DNA of 7,281 nucleotides. Origin: a bacterium. Lineage in GTDB: Bacteria; Pseudomonadota; Alphaproteobacteria; Caulobacterales; Hyphomonadaceae. Of the stretch, positions 6,473 to 7,281 are shown piece by piece (the first letter of the stretch is position 1; every line of letters begins with the position of its first letter). Under the pieces are notes generated by a model that was given only the letters and a program-made list of their open reading frames with translations, did not search any database and had not been told where the DNA came from. The position numbers and the translations under genes were made by a program. Location of the stretch: the NCBI GenBank assembly GCA_030824255.1, contig JAVBYB010000417.1:1-7281 (forward strand). The letters run 5' to 3'.

Positions 6473-7276
6473 TCAGAGCGCGGAACGCCGGAGCGAGATC
6501 AGCGCTTCGTCGAGGATGCGCCGGTTGGCGGCGGCTGCAATCTGCCCGCCCAGCTGCGGTTTGTCGCCCCGCCAGTTGGTGACGACGCCGCCGGCTCCCT
6601 CGATGACCGGGATCAGGGCGGCGACGTCATGGGCCTTCAGGCCGCTTTCCGTCACCATGTCGATCGTTCCCGCCGCCAGCCGCGCATAGGCGTAGGCGTC
6701 GAGGCCATAGCGGGTGAGTCGCGCGGTGGCGCGGATATGTTCAAACGCGCCGCGTTCGGGCGCGGTCAGGATGAAGGGGTCTGTGGTCGAGAGGATCGCG
6801 TCTGTCAGCTTCTGGCAGTCGCCGACCTTGAGGGCGGTCTTTTCGCCGCGTCCTTCTATCCAGGAGGCGGGGCTGGATGCGGTCAGGCCAACATAGCGTT
6901 CGTCCAGCCAGGGCTGGTCGATGATCCCCAGTATGGGTTTTTCGCCTTCGGTGGCGCCGATCAGCGTGGTCCACGACGTCAGGCCCGCCACGAAGGCGCG
7001 GGTGCCGTCGATCGGGTCGAGATACCAGGTGACGCCCGAGGCGCCCGTCTGCGAGCCGTACTCCTCGCCCTCGATGGTGTCGTCAGGACGTTCCGTCGCC
7101 AGAACTTCCCGCATGGCGCGTTCGGCGGCGCGGTCGGCCTCCGTCACCGGGTCGTAGCCGGTAGCGGCCTTGTTCTCGGCGCTGGTCGCGCGCGAGCGGA
7201 AATGGGGCAGGGCGGCGACGCGCGCTGCATTGGCCATGCGCTGGGCAGTGGGCAGGAGAAGCTGGGCGAGATCCAT
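6473..7276 (-). CDS. hisN: Histidinol-phosphatase, inositol monophosphatase family (HisN)
   Basis: The product is 267 residues, the normal length for HisN-type IMPase-fold phosphatases, which need Mg2+ and convert L-histidinol phosphate to L-histidinol in the penultimate part of histidine synthesis. Metal and active-site motifs are complete: DPVTEADRAAER (42-53), GEE (70-72) with Glu71, WYLDPIDGTRAF (84-95) with Asp87 and Asp90, and the C-terminal AHDVAALIPVIEGAGG (215-230) with Asp217. The GLDAYAYARLAAGTIDMV segment (191-208) resembles the HisN branch more than inositol monophosphatase or CysQ, though those relatives cannot be wholly excluded. The ATG at 7276 starts the protein where relatives begin, but only five bases precede it in the window, so its ribosome site and promoter are not visible. 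It heads the leftward cluster with the TerB-like and two-TM genes. Confidence 0.9.
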   Translation of the reverse strand: MDLAQLLLPTAQRMANAARVAALPHFRSRATSAENKAATGYDPVTEADRAAERAMREVLATERPDDTIEGEEYGSQTGASGVTWYLDPIDGTRAFVAGLTSWTTLIGATEGEKPILGIIDQPWLDERYVGLTASSPASWIEGRGEKTALKVGDCQKLTDAILSTTDPFILTAPERGAFEHIRATARLTRYGLDAYAYARLAAGTIDMVTESGLKAHDVAALIPVIEGAGGVVTNWRGDKPQLGGQIAAAANRRILDEALISLRRSAL

Positions 7277-7281
7277 CCCAG

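Overview
This is a GC-rich, densely coding bacterial chromosome segment. Codon use (strong G/C at third positions), the nearly complete coverage by genes, and the look of the proteins (a HisN-type histidinol phosphatase, a short SCP2 protein beside a PldB-like hydrolase, a 'NPVTGLATDYLNH'-type hypothetical) suggest an alphaproteobacterium. A Hyphomonas/Maricaulis-like lineage is possible, but I cannot prove it from the sequence. There is no sign of a phage, transposase, CRISPR array, rRNA or tRNA.

Layout, left to right. (1) The 3' part of a DegT/DnrJ-family, PLP-dependent sugar aminotransferase (+), cut by the window edge. (2) Tail to tail with it, a membrane-anchored protein of unknown function (-), transcribed away from (3) a conserved hypothetical protein (+); the 87 bp between them hold a perfect 14-bp palindrome. 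(4) A small GNAT-type acetyltransferase-like protein (+), preceded by a short array of 17-bp repeats. (5) A biotin-dependent acyl-CoA carboxylase carboxyltransferase subunit (-) without its biotin carboxylase partner in view. (6) Divergent from it, a two-gene unit (+): an SCP2-type lipid carrier and an alpha/beta hydrolase of the lysophospholipase class, 4 bp apart. (7) On the opposite strand, converging on the hydrolase with a few bases of overlap, a three-gene cluster reading leftwards: histidinol-phosphatase (hisN), a TerB-like protein and a two-TM membrane protein.

Most genes look like ordinary metabolic and housekeeping functions: surface sugar synthesis, acyl-CoA carboxylation, lipid transfer and hydrolysis, and histidine synthesis. 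I do not see a convincing new multi-gene system. The signals most worth a second look are non-coding or architectural: an 11-bp inverted repeat that would bury the Shine-Dalgarno and part of the TTG start codon of the two-TM protein, the 17-bp repeat array with nested hairpins before the GNAT gene, the palindrome in the divergent promoter region, and the non-canonical N-lobe and pocket residues of the carboxyltransferase.
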